The notes: generated from the letters alone by a model not told the origin. A DNA stretch of 11,705 bases from Paracoccaceae bacterium (GCA_012036325.1 JAAUPC010000076.1:1-11705), one strand, 5' to 3'. Counted from the stretch's first letter, positions 1 to 6,975 are shown. Made by a program: numbers and translations.

Positions 1-102
1 GGGTGCGGTTTTGGGGAGCCTCCGGCGGGAGTATTGGGAAAAGAGCAAATCGGGGGCGGGTGCAAGGGGGCGTAGGGCGGCGATGGGTGGGCTGCGGCTG
101 TG

Positions 103-125
103 ATCTGCCCAAAACATGGGCAGAT
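103..125. promoter_or_regulatory. Inverted repeat upstream of the Anbu operon, candidate operator
   Basis: Perfect 9-bp arms, ATCTGCCCA (103-111) and TGGGCAGAT (117-125), flank a 5-base centre. No T-run follows, so it does not look like an intrinsic terminator. It lies about 90 bases before the chosen start of the ATP-grasp gene, where a promoter or operator is expected. I could not place convincing -35/-10 boxes. A regulator-binding site is inference. Confidence 0.4.
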
Positions 126-214
126 GGTCACATGGCGGGCGGAATTTCGGTTGAGGGGCCTTTTCGTAGCAGGGCGGGCCTGATCTATTGACTGTGAAGT
201 GTGGGAGAACCGGC

Positions 215-1624
215 GTGACGCAGTTCAACGAGATGTATCAGGGCACCGGTGTGCGGCCCCCCTATGCGCGGCTGGACGACTGGGTGGCCGCGATGCCGCA
301 GGAACTGCGCAGTCTGAAGCAGGCCGAGGCGGAGGCTCTCTTCCGCCGGATCGGCATCACCTTTGCCGTCTATGGGGAGGGGGGGGATCCGGACCGGCTG
401 ATCCCCTTCGACATGTTTCCGCGCGTCTTTGCGGCGGCGGAGTGGGCCAAGCTGGAAAAGGGCATCAAGCAGCGGGCGCGGGCGTTGAACGCCTTTCTGG
501 TGGATGTCTATGGCCGGGGGGAGATCATCCGCGCAGGGCGCATTCCGGGGCGGCTGGTTTACCAGAATGAGGCCTATGAAAAGGCCGTGGCAGGCTTTGT
601 GCCGCCCAAAGGCGTCTATTCCCACATCGTTGGAATCGACATCGTGCGCACCGGCCCGGATGAGTTTTTCGTGCTTGAGGACAACTGCCGCACGCCATCA
701 GGTGTCAGCTACATGCTGGAAAGCCGCGAGATCATGATGCGGATGTTCCCAAGCCTTTTCCGCGAAAACCGGATCGAGCCGGTGGATGGCTATTCCGAAA
801 AGCTACGCCGCACACTTGCCAGCGTCGCGCCGAAGAAATGCAAGGGTGAGCCCACGGTCGTGATCCTGACACCGGGGCATTTCAATTCCGCCTATTATGA
901 GCACAGCCTGCTGGCCGACCTGATGGGCGTGGAACTGGTCGAAGGGCAGGACCTGTTCGTCGATGGCGAATACGCTTACATGCGCACGACGGAAGGCCCG
1001 CGCCGGGTGGATGTGATCTACCGGCGGATTGATGATGCCTACCTTGACCCTTTGTGCTTTCGGCCCGATAGCATGCTGGGCATTCCGGGGTTGATGGATG
1101 TCTATCGCTCAGGCGGGGTCAGCATCTGTTCGGCACCAGGGGCCGGGGTGGCCGATGACAAGGCGGTTTATACCTATGTGCCGGAAATGGTGCGGTTTTA
1201 CCTTGGCGAAGAGCCGATCCTGAACAATGTGCCGACCTGGCAATGCGGCAAGTCGGACGACCTGAAATATGTGCTGGATAAGCTGCCGGAGCTGGTGGTG
1301 AAGGAAGTCCACGGCTCGGGCGGGTACGGGATGCTCGTCGGGCCAAAATGCAGCCGCGAGGAGGTGGAACGGTTCCGCGCCAAGATCGTGGAGAACCCCG
1401 GCAACTACATCGCCCAGCCGACGCTGGCACTGTCGTCGGTTCCGACCTTCGTCGAGGAAGGCGTGGCCCCGCGGCATGTGGACCTGCGGCCCTATTGCCT
1501 GGTGGGGGAACGGATCGAGCTGGTTCCGGGCGGGCTGACGCGGGTGGCGTTGAAGGAAGGCTCGCTTGTGGTGAACTCAAGCCAGGGGGGCGGGGTCAAG
1601 GATACCTGGGTGCTGGCGGAATGA
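215..1624 (+). CDS. Circularly permuted ATP-grasp protein (Anbu operon gene 1)
   Basis: A 469-residue protein of the circularly permuted type 2 ATP-grasp family (DUF404/DUF407, COG2308-like), a predicted cytoplasmic ATP-dependent carboxylate-amine ligase. No substrate has been established for this family as far as I know. Visible family blocks are DEFFVLEDNCRTPSGVSY (about 149-166), the glycine-rich KEVHGSGGYGMLVGP (about 363-377), VDLRPY (about 422-427) and the C-terminal NSSQGGGVKDTW (about 454-465). Length matches the family. I chose GTG at 215 because GGGAG at 203-207 lies 7 bases upstream and the protein then opens MTQFNEMYQG, as homologues do; a TTG at 188 would add nine unconserved residues. 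An 8-G tract near 379-386 does not disturb the frame. It is the first gene of a run of four co-directional genes ending in Anbu. The family call is secure and the catalytic role is inferred. Confidence 0.93.
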   Translation: MTQFNEMYQGTGVRPPYARLDDWVAAMPQELRSLKQAEAEALFRRIGITFAVYGEGGDPDRLIPFDMFPRVFAAAEWAKLEKGIKQRARALNAFLVDVYGRGEIIRAGRIPGRLVYQNEAYEKAVAGFVPPKGVYSHIVGIDIVRTGPDEFFVLEDNCRTPSGVSYMLESREIMMRMFPSLFRENRIEPVDGYSEKLRRTLASVAPKKCKGEPTVVILTPGHFNSAYYEHSLLADLMGVELVEGQDLFVDGEYAYMRTTEGPRRVDVIYRRIDDAYLDPLCFRPDSMLGIPGLMDVYRSGGVSICSAPGAGVADDKAVYTYVPEMVRFYLGEEPILNNVPTWQCGKSDDLKYVLDKLPELVVKEVHGSGGYGMLVGPKCSREEVERFRAKIVENPGNYIAQPTLALSSVPTFVEEGVAPRHVDLRPYCLVGERIELVPGGLTRVALKEGSLVVNSSQGGGVKDTWVLAE

Positions 1625-1638
1625 GGCTCTTGGACGCA

Positions 1639-1685
1639 CAATTCTTCTGCGAAGAATTGCAGGTGGGATTTTTCGCAGAAAAATC
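1639..1685. repeat. Two related palindromes between ATP-grasp and alpha-E genes
   Basis: The first palindrome (1639-1659) has arms CAATTCTTC and GAAGAATTG around TGC. The second (1667-1685) has arms GATTTTTC and GAAAAATC around GCA. The opposite strand of the second reads ATTTTTCTGCGAAAAAT, which aligns with the inner ATTCTTCTGCGAAGAAT of the first with two mismatches. They are therefore inverted copies of one element with core TTCTGCGAA, separated by seven bases. Both are AT-rich in a GC-rich setting. Neither is followed by a T-run on the plus strand. They may be tandem mRNA hairpins, a small dispersed palindromic repeat, or protein-binding sites. Confidence 0.8.
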
Positions 1686-1712
1686 GTGGCTTTGGGTAGG
1701 GGAGTGCCACGC

Positions 1713-2663
1713 GTGCTAAGCCGGACTGCTGACAACCTTTACTGGATCGCCCGCTACATGGAGCGGGCCGATACGGTGGCGCGCTTGCTGGAAGTGGGCA
1801 GCCGGATCAGCCTGATCCCCAGCGCACACGGCTATCGCAGCGAATGGGACAGCTTGTTGCAGGCAACCGGGATGGCGGAGTCTTTCGCCAAGAAATACGG
1901 CGACCCGGTCCAGCGCAACATCGAAAGCTTTTTGTTCTTTGACCATGACAACCCTTCTTCGGTGGCCAGTTGCTTCACGGCGGCGCGGGAAAACGGGCGG
2001 ATCGTGCGGACGGCGCTGACATCCCAGGTCTGGGATGCGCTGAACACCGCCTTTCAGGAGTTGAAGGCGCTGGAGCGGACGCCCCGGTCGGAACTTGAAT
2101 TGTCGCGCCTGACCGATTGGGTGATGCGGCATGCAGCGATGGTGCGGGGGGCGATCGATGCCACGCTTTTGCGCAACGACGGGTTCAACTTCCTCAACAT
2201 CGGCTATTACCTGGAACGCGGCGACAACACCGCGCGCCTGATGGATGTAAAATACTATGTCCTTCTCCCACGGGTGGATTTCGTCGGATCGGGCCTGGAC
2301 AACTATCAGTGGAGCACGCTTCTGCGCGCCATGGGGGCGCAGCGGGCGTTTCATTGGGCCTATGGCGGTGACGTGACGGCGGCCAAGATCGCCGACTTTC
2401 TGATCCTGAACCCGCAATCGCCCCGGTCGCTGGCCACTTGTGCAGCCGGGCTGGTGAACCACCTGGCCCGCGTGGCCAAGGCTTATGGCCGCGAAACGGT
2501 GGCGCAGGAAAAGGCCCGCGCCTTGTTGGCCGAAGTTGAGGGGGCCACGGTCGAGGCGATCTTTGACGAAGGCCTGCACGAATACCTGACCCGCTTCATT
2601 GCCGACAGCGCCGACCTCGCGCTGGGCATCCATGACACTTACCTCAGCGGAGAGATGCGCTGA
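1713..2663 (+). CDS. Alpha-E domain protein (Anbu operon gene 2)
   Basis: A 316-residue member of the alpha-E family (COG2307-like), an all-helical cytoplasmic family that accompanies circularly permuted ATP-grasp proteins; its biochemical role is not established. The N terminus MLSRTADNLYWIARYMERAD is the family signature, and FLNIGYYLERGDNTARLMDVKY in the middle is a second hallmark (quoted in two parts: FLNIGYYLERGD, then NTARLMDVKY). I chose GTG at 1713, which gives exactly that N terminus and has TAGGGGAG at 1697-1704 eight bases upstream; a GTG at 1686 would add nine residues and overlap the palindrome region. The stop overlaps the next start by one base (TGATG), indicating translational coupling to the transglutaminase gene. 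Family assignment is strong. Function as a scaffold or partner of the ATP-grasp protein is inference. Confidence 0.92.
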   Translation: MLSRTADNLYWIARYMERADTVARLLEVGSRISLIPSAHGYRSEWDSLLQATGMAESFAKKYGDPVQRNIESFLFFDHDNPSSVASCFTAARENGRIVRTALTSQVWDALNTAFQELKALERTPRSELELSRLTDWVMRHAAMVRGAIDATLLRNDGFNFLNIGYYLERGDNTARLMDVKYYVLLPRVDFVGSGLDNYQWSTLLRAMGAQRAFHWAYGGDVTAAKIADFLILNPQSPRSLATCAAGLVNHLARVAKAYGRETVAQEKARALLAEVEGATVEAIFDEGLHEYLTRFIADSADLALGIHDTYLSGEMR

Positions 2664-3472
2664 TGCGTCTGACGGTCGACCATGTGACGCGCTATCACTA
2701 TGACCGGCCGGTGCGGTCGGTGGTGCAAAGCCACCGGCTGACGCCATCGGTCTTTGCCGGGCAGAAGACCATCGCCTGGGAGGTGACGGTGACCGGTGGG
2801 GCAAAGGGCTCGGTCTTTCGCGATGGGGCGGGGGATCTGGTGCAGGCCTGGACCGTTCCTGGCCCCCTGGCCGAGGTGACGGTGCGGGTGCAAGGCCTGG
2901 TGGAGACGGTCGATCTGACCGGCGTCCTACGTGGCCACAAGGAAACGGCTGCCCCCGAATGCTATTTGCGCGCAACGCTGCCCACGCGGGCCGACACCGC
3001 GCTTGACAGCCTTGCCCGCAGTGCCGAAGGGGCCGATCCCCTGGGCGCTGGCCCCATGCGTTGGAGCGCCGCCGTTGCCGATGCCATCGCCTACCGGCCG
3101 GGTGTGACCAGCGCCCATACCACCGCGGCCGAGGCTTTGGCCTTGGGCGAAGGGGTCTGCCAGGACCATGCCCATGCCCTGATCGCGGTGGCGCGGGTGC
3201 GGGGGCTGCCGGGGCGCTATGTCTCGGGCTATCTCTTTGCCGATGCCGATGGGCAAAGCCATGAGGCGGCCCATGCCTGGGCGGAACTGCATCTGCCGGG
3301 CCTCGGCTGGGTGGGGTTTGACCCGGCGAACCGCTGCTGCCCGGATGACCGCTATATCCGGTTGGGGTCAGGCTTTGATGCACAGGATGCAGCGCCCATT
3401 CGTGGCATCGCGCGCGGCGGCGGCAAGGAAGCGATGGATGTGACCGTTGCGATCCTGCAGGCAAGCCAATAG
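2663..3472 (+). CDS. Transglutaminase-like cysteine peptidase (Anbu operon gene 3)
   Basis: A 269-residue transglutaminase-family protein (COG1305-like). Residues about 1-80 (RLTVDHVTRYHYDRPV onward) match the N-terminal beta domain typical of bacterial members. The core follows, with the predicted catalytic triad Cys166 in GEGVCQDHAHAL, His204 in EAAHAWAE and Asp220 in GWVGFDPAN. Bacterial relatives are usually proteases or amidases rather than true cross-linking enzymes. There is no signal peptide, so it is probably cytoplasmic. ATG at 2663 overlaps the previous stop by one base, and GGAGAG at 2649-2654 is 8 bases upstream. The 27-base gap to Anbu supports one transcript. In this operon it could process a product of the ATP-grasp enzyme, but that is inference. 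Confidence 0.93.
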   Translation: MRLTVDHVTRYHYDRPVRSVVQSHRLTPSVFAGQKTIAWEVTVTGGAKGSVFRDGAGDLVQAWTVPGPLAEVTVRVQGLVETVDLTGVLRGHKETAAPECYLRATLPTRADTALDSLARSAEGADPLGAGPMRWSAAVADAIAYRPGVTSAHTTAAEALALGEGVCQDHAHALIAVARVRGLPGRYVSGYLFADADGQSHEAAHAWAELHLPGLGWVGFDPANRCCPDDRYIRLGSGFDAQDAAPIRGIARGGGKEAMDVTVAILQASQ

Positions 3473-3499
3473 GCTGCGGCCGGAATCTGGGAGACGGGA

Positions 3500-4222
3500 A
3501 TGACCTACTGCGTCGGGCTTTTGCTGAATGAGGGCATGGTGCTCTTGTCGGACACGCGCACCAATGCGGGGCTCGACAACATTTCGACCTATCGCAAGAT
3601 GTTCACCTTTGAAGACCCGGGTGAGCGGGTGATTGTCATCATGACGGCGGGCAGCCTGTCGGTGACGCAAACCACCATCGCGCAGTTGCATGATGCGATT
3701 GATGACCCGGATGCCACGCCCGACACCTCGATCATGCTGGCGCCGACGATGCTGAAAGTGGCCGAGATCGTGGGTGAGAAACTGTCGAAGGTACGCGAAG
3801 AGATCGACCACAAGCTGTCTATCGCCCAAGGGGCCAGTGCCAGCATGATCGTGGCGGGCCAAAGGAAGGGCGGCGGCATGCGGCTCTTCCTGATCTACCC
3901 CGAGGGCAATTTCATCGAGGCGACCGAGGACACGCCCTTTCTGCAGATTGGTGAGCACAAATATGGCAAGCCGATCCTGGACCGGGTGGTGAAGCCCTCG
4001 ACCAGCATTGCCGATGCGCAGAAGGCGGTGCTTCTGTCGATGGATTCGACGCTGCGGTCGAACCTATCGGTTGGCATGCCGCTGGACATGGCGGTGATCG
4101 AACGCGACGCGCTGCGCGTCACGCTGAAGCGTCGGATCGAGGCGGGAGACCCCGCCTTCCGCGCGATGAGCGAAGCCTGGTCGACGGCGCTGCGTGACGG
4201 TTTCGCAAGAATTGTCATCTAA
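3500..4222 (+). CDS. Anbu, proteasome-type Ntn-hydrolase
   Basis: A 240-residue member of the Anbu (ancestral beta subunit) family, COG3484-like, related to HslV and 20S proteasome subunits. The protein begins MTYCVGL, so removal of Met exposes a candidate nucleophile Thr1. Counting from that Thr, Asp17 (in LLSDTRTNAG), Lys32 (in STYRKMF) and Gly50 (in MTAGSLS) fit the Ntn-hydrolase active-site layout. The length is typical, with no propeptide. Published Anbu structures, as I recall, show open lock-washer-like rings and no known dedicated ATPase; no hslU-type gene is present here. ATG at 3500 has GGGAG at 3488-3492 seven bases upstream. It is the last gene of the four-gene module. The family call is secure; in vivo substrates are unknown. 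Confidence 0.94.
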   Translation: MTYCVGLLLNEGMVLLSDTRTNAGLDNISTYRKMFTFEDPGERVIVIMTAGSLSVTQTTIAQLHDAIDDPDATPDTSIMLAPTMLKVAEIVGEKLSKVREEIDHKLSIAQGASASMIVAGQRKGGGMRLFLIYPEGNFIEATEDTPFLQIGEHKYGKPILDRVVKPSTSIADAQKAVLLSMDSTLRSNLSVGMPLDMAVIERDALRVTLKRRIEAGDPAFRAMSEAWSTALRDGFARIVI

Positions 4223-4277
4223 GCCTTGGCAAGTGGGCCGCTCAGGCCTAGCTTTGCAAGGCAGTATGGAGGTTCCG

Positions 4278-4595
4278 ATGCCTGAGCTTGTCCGTCTTTA
4301 CATTCGTAGCGTGGCGTTTGGCTTTGGCATCGCGGTGGTGTTTACCGCTGGCGTCGTATGGCTGGATGTGGCGGGCGTGGGTCATCTGATCCTTGGGTCC
4401 GACATCGGTTGGGTCGCGGCCCTGATGATGGTGTTCTTCAACGGCATCATCTTTGGCGCGGTGCAGTTCGCCTTCCGCATCATGGCGATGGCTGAGGATG
4501 ACACCCCGGCCGGCGGCACGGGCTTGCGGAACGGCGTGCTGATACCGATCCCGGTCGAAGCGACCGCAAAACGGCGCAGGGCGCGGCAGCGTTAA
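4278..4595 (+). CDS. Small membrane protein, hypothetical
   Basis: A 105-residue protein I do not recognise by name, though its style is that of conserved short membrane proteins of Rhodobacteraceae. Two hydrophobic segments are visible, at about residues 8-40 (from YIRSVAFGFGIAVVF to VGHLIL) and 45-68 (IGWVAALMMVFFNGIIFGAV). A polar tail follows, ending in the basic cluster KRRRARQR, which suggests a cytoplasmic C terminus. ATG at 4278 was chosen because GGAGG lies at 4268-4272, five bases upstream; an upstream in-frame start at 4194 would overlap the end of Anbu and lacks a ribosome site. It sits 55 bases after Anbu on the same strand and may be read with it, but nothing in the protein ties it to that pathway. 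Confidence 0.75.
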   Translation: MPELVRLYIRSVAFGFGIAVVFTAGVVWLDVAGVGHLILGSDIGWVAALMMVFFNGIIFGAVQFAFRIMAMAEDDTPAGGTGLRNGVLIPIPVEATAKRRRARQR

Positions 4596-4697
4596 CCCCG
4601 ACAGTGACCGTCCTGCGCAGGACAGCGTCAATGGCGGGCCTTTGCCGGATCACGATCTGCTTACCCTGTGGAACCTTGGCAACTTATCCTGATCCCA

Positions 4698-4719
4698 GAC
4701 GTTTCCGAACGTGAACGTC
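4698..4719. promoter_or_regulatory. Inverted repeat before the LysR gene, candidate autoregulatory operator
   Basis: GACGTT (4698-4703) and AACGTC (4714-4719) form perfect 6-bp arms around ten bases, a spacing compatible with a LysR-type dimer site. It ends two bases before the Shine-Dalgarno sequence of the LysR gene, so binding could block both transcription and translation initiation. A TATCCT at 4685-4690 might be a -10 box, but I see no good -35. The function is inferred from position. Confidence 0.4.
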
Positions 4720-4732
4720 CGGAGGTGATGAC

Positions 4733-5614
4733 TTGGATCTGCAACTGTTGAAGACCTTTCTGGAAGTCGCGTCGAGCGGGTCCTTCGGGGCCGCTGCGGG
4801 GCGGTTGTTCGTCACGCAATCGGCGGTGTCTTTGCGGGTGCACCGGCTGGAAGACCAGTTGGGCCGACCGCTGTTCGACCGCCGGAAGGACGGGGTCACC
4901 CTCACCTCGGCCGGGCGTGAGTTTCGCGGGTTCGCCACGCTGATCCTGCGCAACTGGGAACAGGCGCGGCAGCGGGTTAGCGCGATGAACGGTGCACCGA
5001 CAACGCTGGCGGTGGCGGCGCAGTCATCGCTTTGGCCGAGGTTCGGCTTTCGCTGGCTGGACCGTTTGCGCGAAGAGATGCCGGATCTTGTCATCCGGGC
5101 CGATATGGCGCGGCCTGATGCCTTGGCCCAGATGATCCTGTCGGGTGCGGTGCAGGCGGTTCTGTCCTATGAAAACGTGGTGCGCCCGGGTCTGACTTCG
5201 CAGCCATTGATGGAGGATCAGCTCGTCATGGTCAGCCCCTGGCCGGATGCAACGGCGGACAATGTTGTCGGGCGCTATGCCATGGTCGACTGGGGCCCAG
5301 AGTTCCAGCGCGCGCATGACGAGGCGCTGCCGCAGCTTGCCGAGGCGAAGCTGATCCTGGGGATGGGCACGCTAGCAGCCTGGTATCTGCAGAACCGGCC
5401 CTTTGCGGCCTATCTTCCGGCCCGATATGCACGAAAGGCCCTGGATGCAGGCAGCGTGTTCCTGGTCAAGGATGCGCCGGTTTTCGGACATCCCTCATGG
5501 GTGATCTGGCGCGAGGACATGGACCCGGCGCTGCAGGCTGTTGCAGCAAGGACACTGTCGGAGGCTGTTGCACGGGCCGAAGAGGACACCGCCGAAGTGG
5601 TTGAGCAGCTTTGA
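4733..5614 (+). CDS. LysR-family transcriptional regulator
   Basis: A 293-residue LysR-type regulator. The N-terminal winged helix-turn-helix spans about residues 1-60, with the family pattern LQLLKTFLEVASSGSFGAAA, then VTQSAVSLRVHRLEDQLG, then PLFDRRKDGVTLTSAGREF. The rest (about 85-290) is the periplasmic-binding-protein-like effector domain. Size is normal. The start is TTG at 4733, which has an excellent ribosome site (GGAGGTGAT, 4721-4729; GGAGG is 7 bases upstream); the ATG at 4728 is out of frame. Such a rare start with so strong a site suggests tuned low expression. The usual divergent target gene is absent: both neighbours run in the same direction. The ligand and targets cannot be inferred. 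An inverted repeat directly upstream may serve autoregulation. Confidence 0.93.
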   Translation: MDLQLLKTFLEVASSGSFGAAAGRLFVTQSAVSLRVHRLEDQLGRPLFDRRKDGVTLTSAGREFRGFATLILRNWEQARQRVSAMNGAPTTLAVAAQSSLWPRFGFRWLDRLREEMPDLVIRADMARPDALAQMILSGAVQAVLSYENVVRPGLTSQPLMEDQLVMVSPWPDATADNVVGRYAMVDWGPEFQRAHDEALPQLAEAKLILGMGTLAAWYLQNRPFAAYLPARYARKALDAGSVFLVKDAPVFGHPSWVIWREDMDPALQAVAARTLSEAVARAEEDTAEVVEQL

Positions 5615-5661
5615 GGGCCTAACCGACGGGGTCAAAGCCCGCCCAACACCCTGATTTATCT

Positions 5662-5697
5662 GCGCCCGCCCCGCACTGGGGCGGGCGCTTGTGTTTT
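5662..5697 (+). terminator. Intrinsic terminator after the LysR gene
   Basis: A perfect 11-bp GC stem, GCGCCCGCCCC (5662-5672) with GGGGCGGGCGC (5678-5688), has a 5-base loop and is followed by TTGTGTTTT. It lies 47 bases beyond the LysR stop and separates that gene from the DUF481 gene. Confidence 0.85.
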
Positions 5698-5719
5698 GCA
5701 AGGGAACGACCCCATGAGT

Positions 5720-5744
5720 AATTCTTGTGACCCCCTCAAGAATT
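5720..5744. promoter_or_regulatory. Inverted repeat in the DUF481 gene leader, candidate operator or hairpin
   Basis: AATTCTTG (5720-5727) and CAAGAATT (5737-5744) are perfect 8-bp arms around a C-rich 9-base centre. A T-rich stretch (5743-5755) follows, so a weak terminator-like hairpin is also possible. It lies about 90 bases before the DUF481 start. A TTGTGA at 5725-5730 within it could be a -35 box, but the matching -10 (AATTTT at 5748) is poor. Confidence 0.4.
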
Positions 5745-5832
5745 TCAAATTTTTCCAAACAGGATCAGAGACTTACCTGCCATTCACCGAAGCGGCACCA
5801 CGACGGGCTGCTTTCGCTTGAAAGGACTGACC

Positions 5833-6663
5833 ATGAAAAAGGCATACCTTCTGCTTTCCGTTCCGGTGCTGGCAATGACCCTGTCGCTGCCTGCTATCGC
5901 CCAAGACAGCGTCACCGGCATCCGCGGTCTGAATGACCGTCTGGAAGACATTGAAGACGACGTGGCGGACGACATGGACCGCTCGAACGACGAAGCGCGG
6001 TTTGGTTTCCCCGAATACCAGCCCGGCTTCAGCGGCAGCGCCTCCTTGGGCTATTCGGCGCAGACCGGCAACACCGACACGCAGGACTTCAGCCTTGGTG
6101 TGCGCATGCGCTACGCGCAGGGCCAGTGGGTGCAGACCCTTGGCGTTGCAGCCGATTTTTCGGAATCCGAGGGCGTGAAGACCGAAGAAGACATCTTTGC
6201 TGTCTATGACGGCAACTACTACTTCAACGATCGCTTCTACGCCTTCGCGCTGGCCCGTGCGCAACGTGATGGGCTGGCCTTCGGGGCGGATGAGTTCAGC
6301 CGCGACGGGTTCATCGGCGTTGGTCCGGGCTACCGGGTGATCAACACGCCGCAGACTGCCTGGCGCCTGCAAGCCGGTGTCGGCGTCAGTTACCTGCGCG
6401 ATGGTCTTGGTCAGTCCGAGACTGAAACCGGCTACATCGCTTCGTCGCGGTTCTTTTATGAGTTCAGCGACAGCATGTTCGTGACCAACGACACGGACGT
6501 TCTGTCGTCGGATTCGGCGCTGCGGGCGAACAACGATCTTGGCGTGAACTTCAAGATCACGGAAGGGCTGTCGACCCGGGTCAGCTATCTGACCGACTAC
6601 AATGACGCCCGCGCCATCAAGACAGACAACCGTCTTGGCGTGTCGCTGGTCGTCGGCTTCTAA
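5833..6663 (+). CDS. DUF481 (YdiY-like) outer-membrane beta-barrel protein
   Basis: A 276-residue exported protein. Residues 1-23 form a signal peptide (MKK, then hydrophobic LLLSVPVLAMTLSL, ending PAIA) with predicted cleavage before Gln24. A short acidic segment at about 30-55 (RLEDIEDDVADDMD) could be a helical periplasmic or linker region. From about residue 60, alternating polar/hydrophobic beta strands include the DUF481 opening SASLGYSAQTGNTDTQDFSL. The last residues are LVVGF, and a terminal Phe is the usual signal for outer-membrane barrel assembly. DUF481 proteins are barrels of unclear function, some described as salt-induced. ATG at 5833 is preferred, with AAAGGA at 5821-5826; TTG at 5818 would add five residues before the signal peptide. 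Terminators on both sides make it monocistronic. Confidence 0.88.
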   Translation: MKKAYLLLSVPVLAMTLSLPAIAQDSVTGIRGLNDRLEDIEDDVADDMDRSNDEARFGFPEYQPGFSGSASLGYSAQTGNTDTQDFSLGVRMRYAQGQWVQTLGVAADFSESEGVKTEEDIFAVYDGNYYFNDRFYAFALARAQRDGLAFGADEFSRDGFIGVGPGYRVINTPQTAWRLQAGVGVSYLRDGLGQSETETGYIASSRFFYEFSDSMFVTNDTDVLSSDSALRANNDLGVNFKITEGLSTRVSYLTDYNDARAIKTDNRLGVSLVVGF

Positions 6664-6687
6664 GGCCTGAAGCCATAGACAGCGGGG

Positions 6688-6716
6688 AACGGGGCAGGGG
6701 AATCTGCCCCGTTTTC
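6688..6716 (+). terminator. Intrinsic terminator after the DUF481 gene
   Basis: AACGGGGCAG (6688-6697) pairs perfectly over 10 bp with CTGCCCCGTT (6704-6713) around a 6-base loop, and the distal side runs into TTTT. It lies 25 bases after the DUF481 stop codon. Confidence 0.85.
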
Positions 6717-6949
6717 CATTTCCGCAGTAAAGGTTGGGTGGCGGGCCCGCAGCAACCGTGGAGCGCCGGGATTTTCCCGAGAGCCAGAGGTCTCAGGTGG
6801 GAACCAGGTAACAGGACCAGGATCCTGTCAGAGCCAGCCCCCATGCGTTTGCTTATCGGCCACTGGAAAAAAGGCCTCGCACGAGAGGAGCAGCACCCGC
6901 CATTTGTGAAGATAGGGCGCATGGGGGGGCGGCGCAAGGCTGGACAGAT
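6717..6949. other. Non-coding stretch with small hairpins; no gene recognised
   Basis: With its flanks this makes about 310 bases without a supported gene between the DUF481 stop and mmcB. Open frames cross it on both strands, but none has a good ribosome site or resembles a known family. Three short inverted repeats are visible: GGTTG/CAACC (6732-6757, enclosing the palindrome GCGGGCCCGC), CGGGA/TCCCG (6767-6779) and ACAGGA/TCCTGT (6811-6828). A structured RNA cannot be excluded, but I match it to no known class. Confidence 0.45.
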
Positions 6950-6969
6950 GTTCACCTTTGGTTCATCAT
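6941..6969 (+). promoter_or_regulatory. LexA-controlled promoter of mmcB (SOS box)
   Basis: GTTC (6950-6953), seven bases, then GTTC (6961-6964) is a perfect match to the alphaproteobacterial LexA box GTTC-N7-GTTC. It lies inside a plausible sigma-70 promoter: TGGACA (6941-6946, 5/6 to TTGACA), 17 bases, then CATCAT (6964-6969, 4/6 to TATAAT). LexA bound here would cover the spacer and the -10 edge. The start point predicted by spacing falls near 6976, the mmcB ATG. The box is directly seen; the promoter boxes are a weaker reading. Confidence 0.82.
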
Positions 6970-6975
6970 TGCGCG

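Noticed and set aside
379..386. Run of eight G bases as a possible frameshift site in the ATP-grasp gene
   Set aside because: The protein reads YGEGGDPDRLIPFD without interruption, as expected for the family, so the frame is correct.
1716..3464. Long minus-strand open frame of 582 codons opposite the alpha-E and transglutaminase genes
   Set aside because: It is rich in Pro, Arg, His and Gly with no domain, and lies antisense to two genes with clear family motifs. Long antisense frames are expected in GC-rich codon-biased DNA.
4610..4623. 14-base palindrome GTCCTGCGCAGGAC as a terminator after the small membrane protein
   Set aside because: The stem is short once a loop is allowed, and no T-run follows. 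It may be chance in GC-rich sequence.
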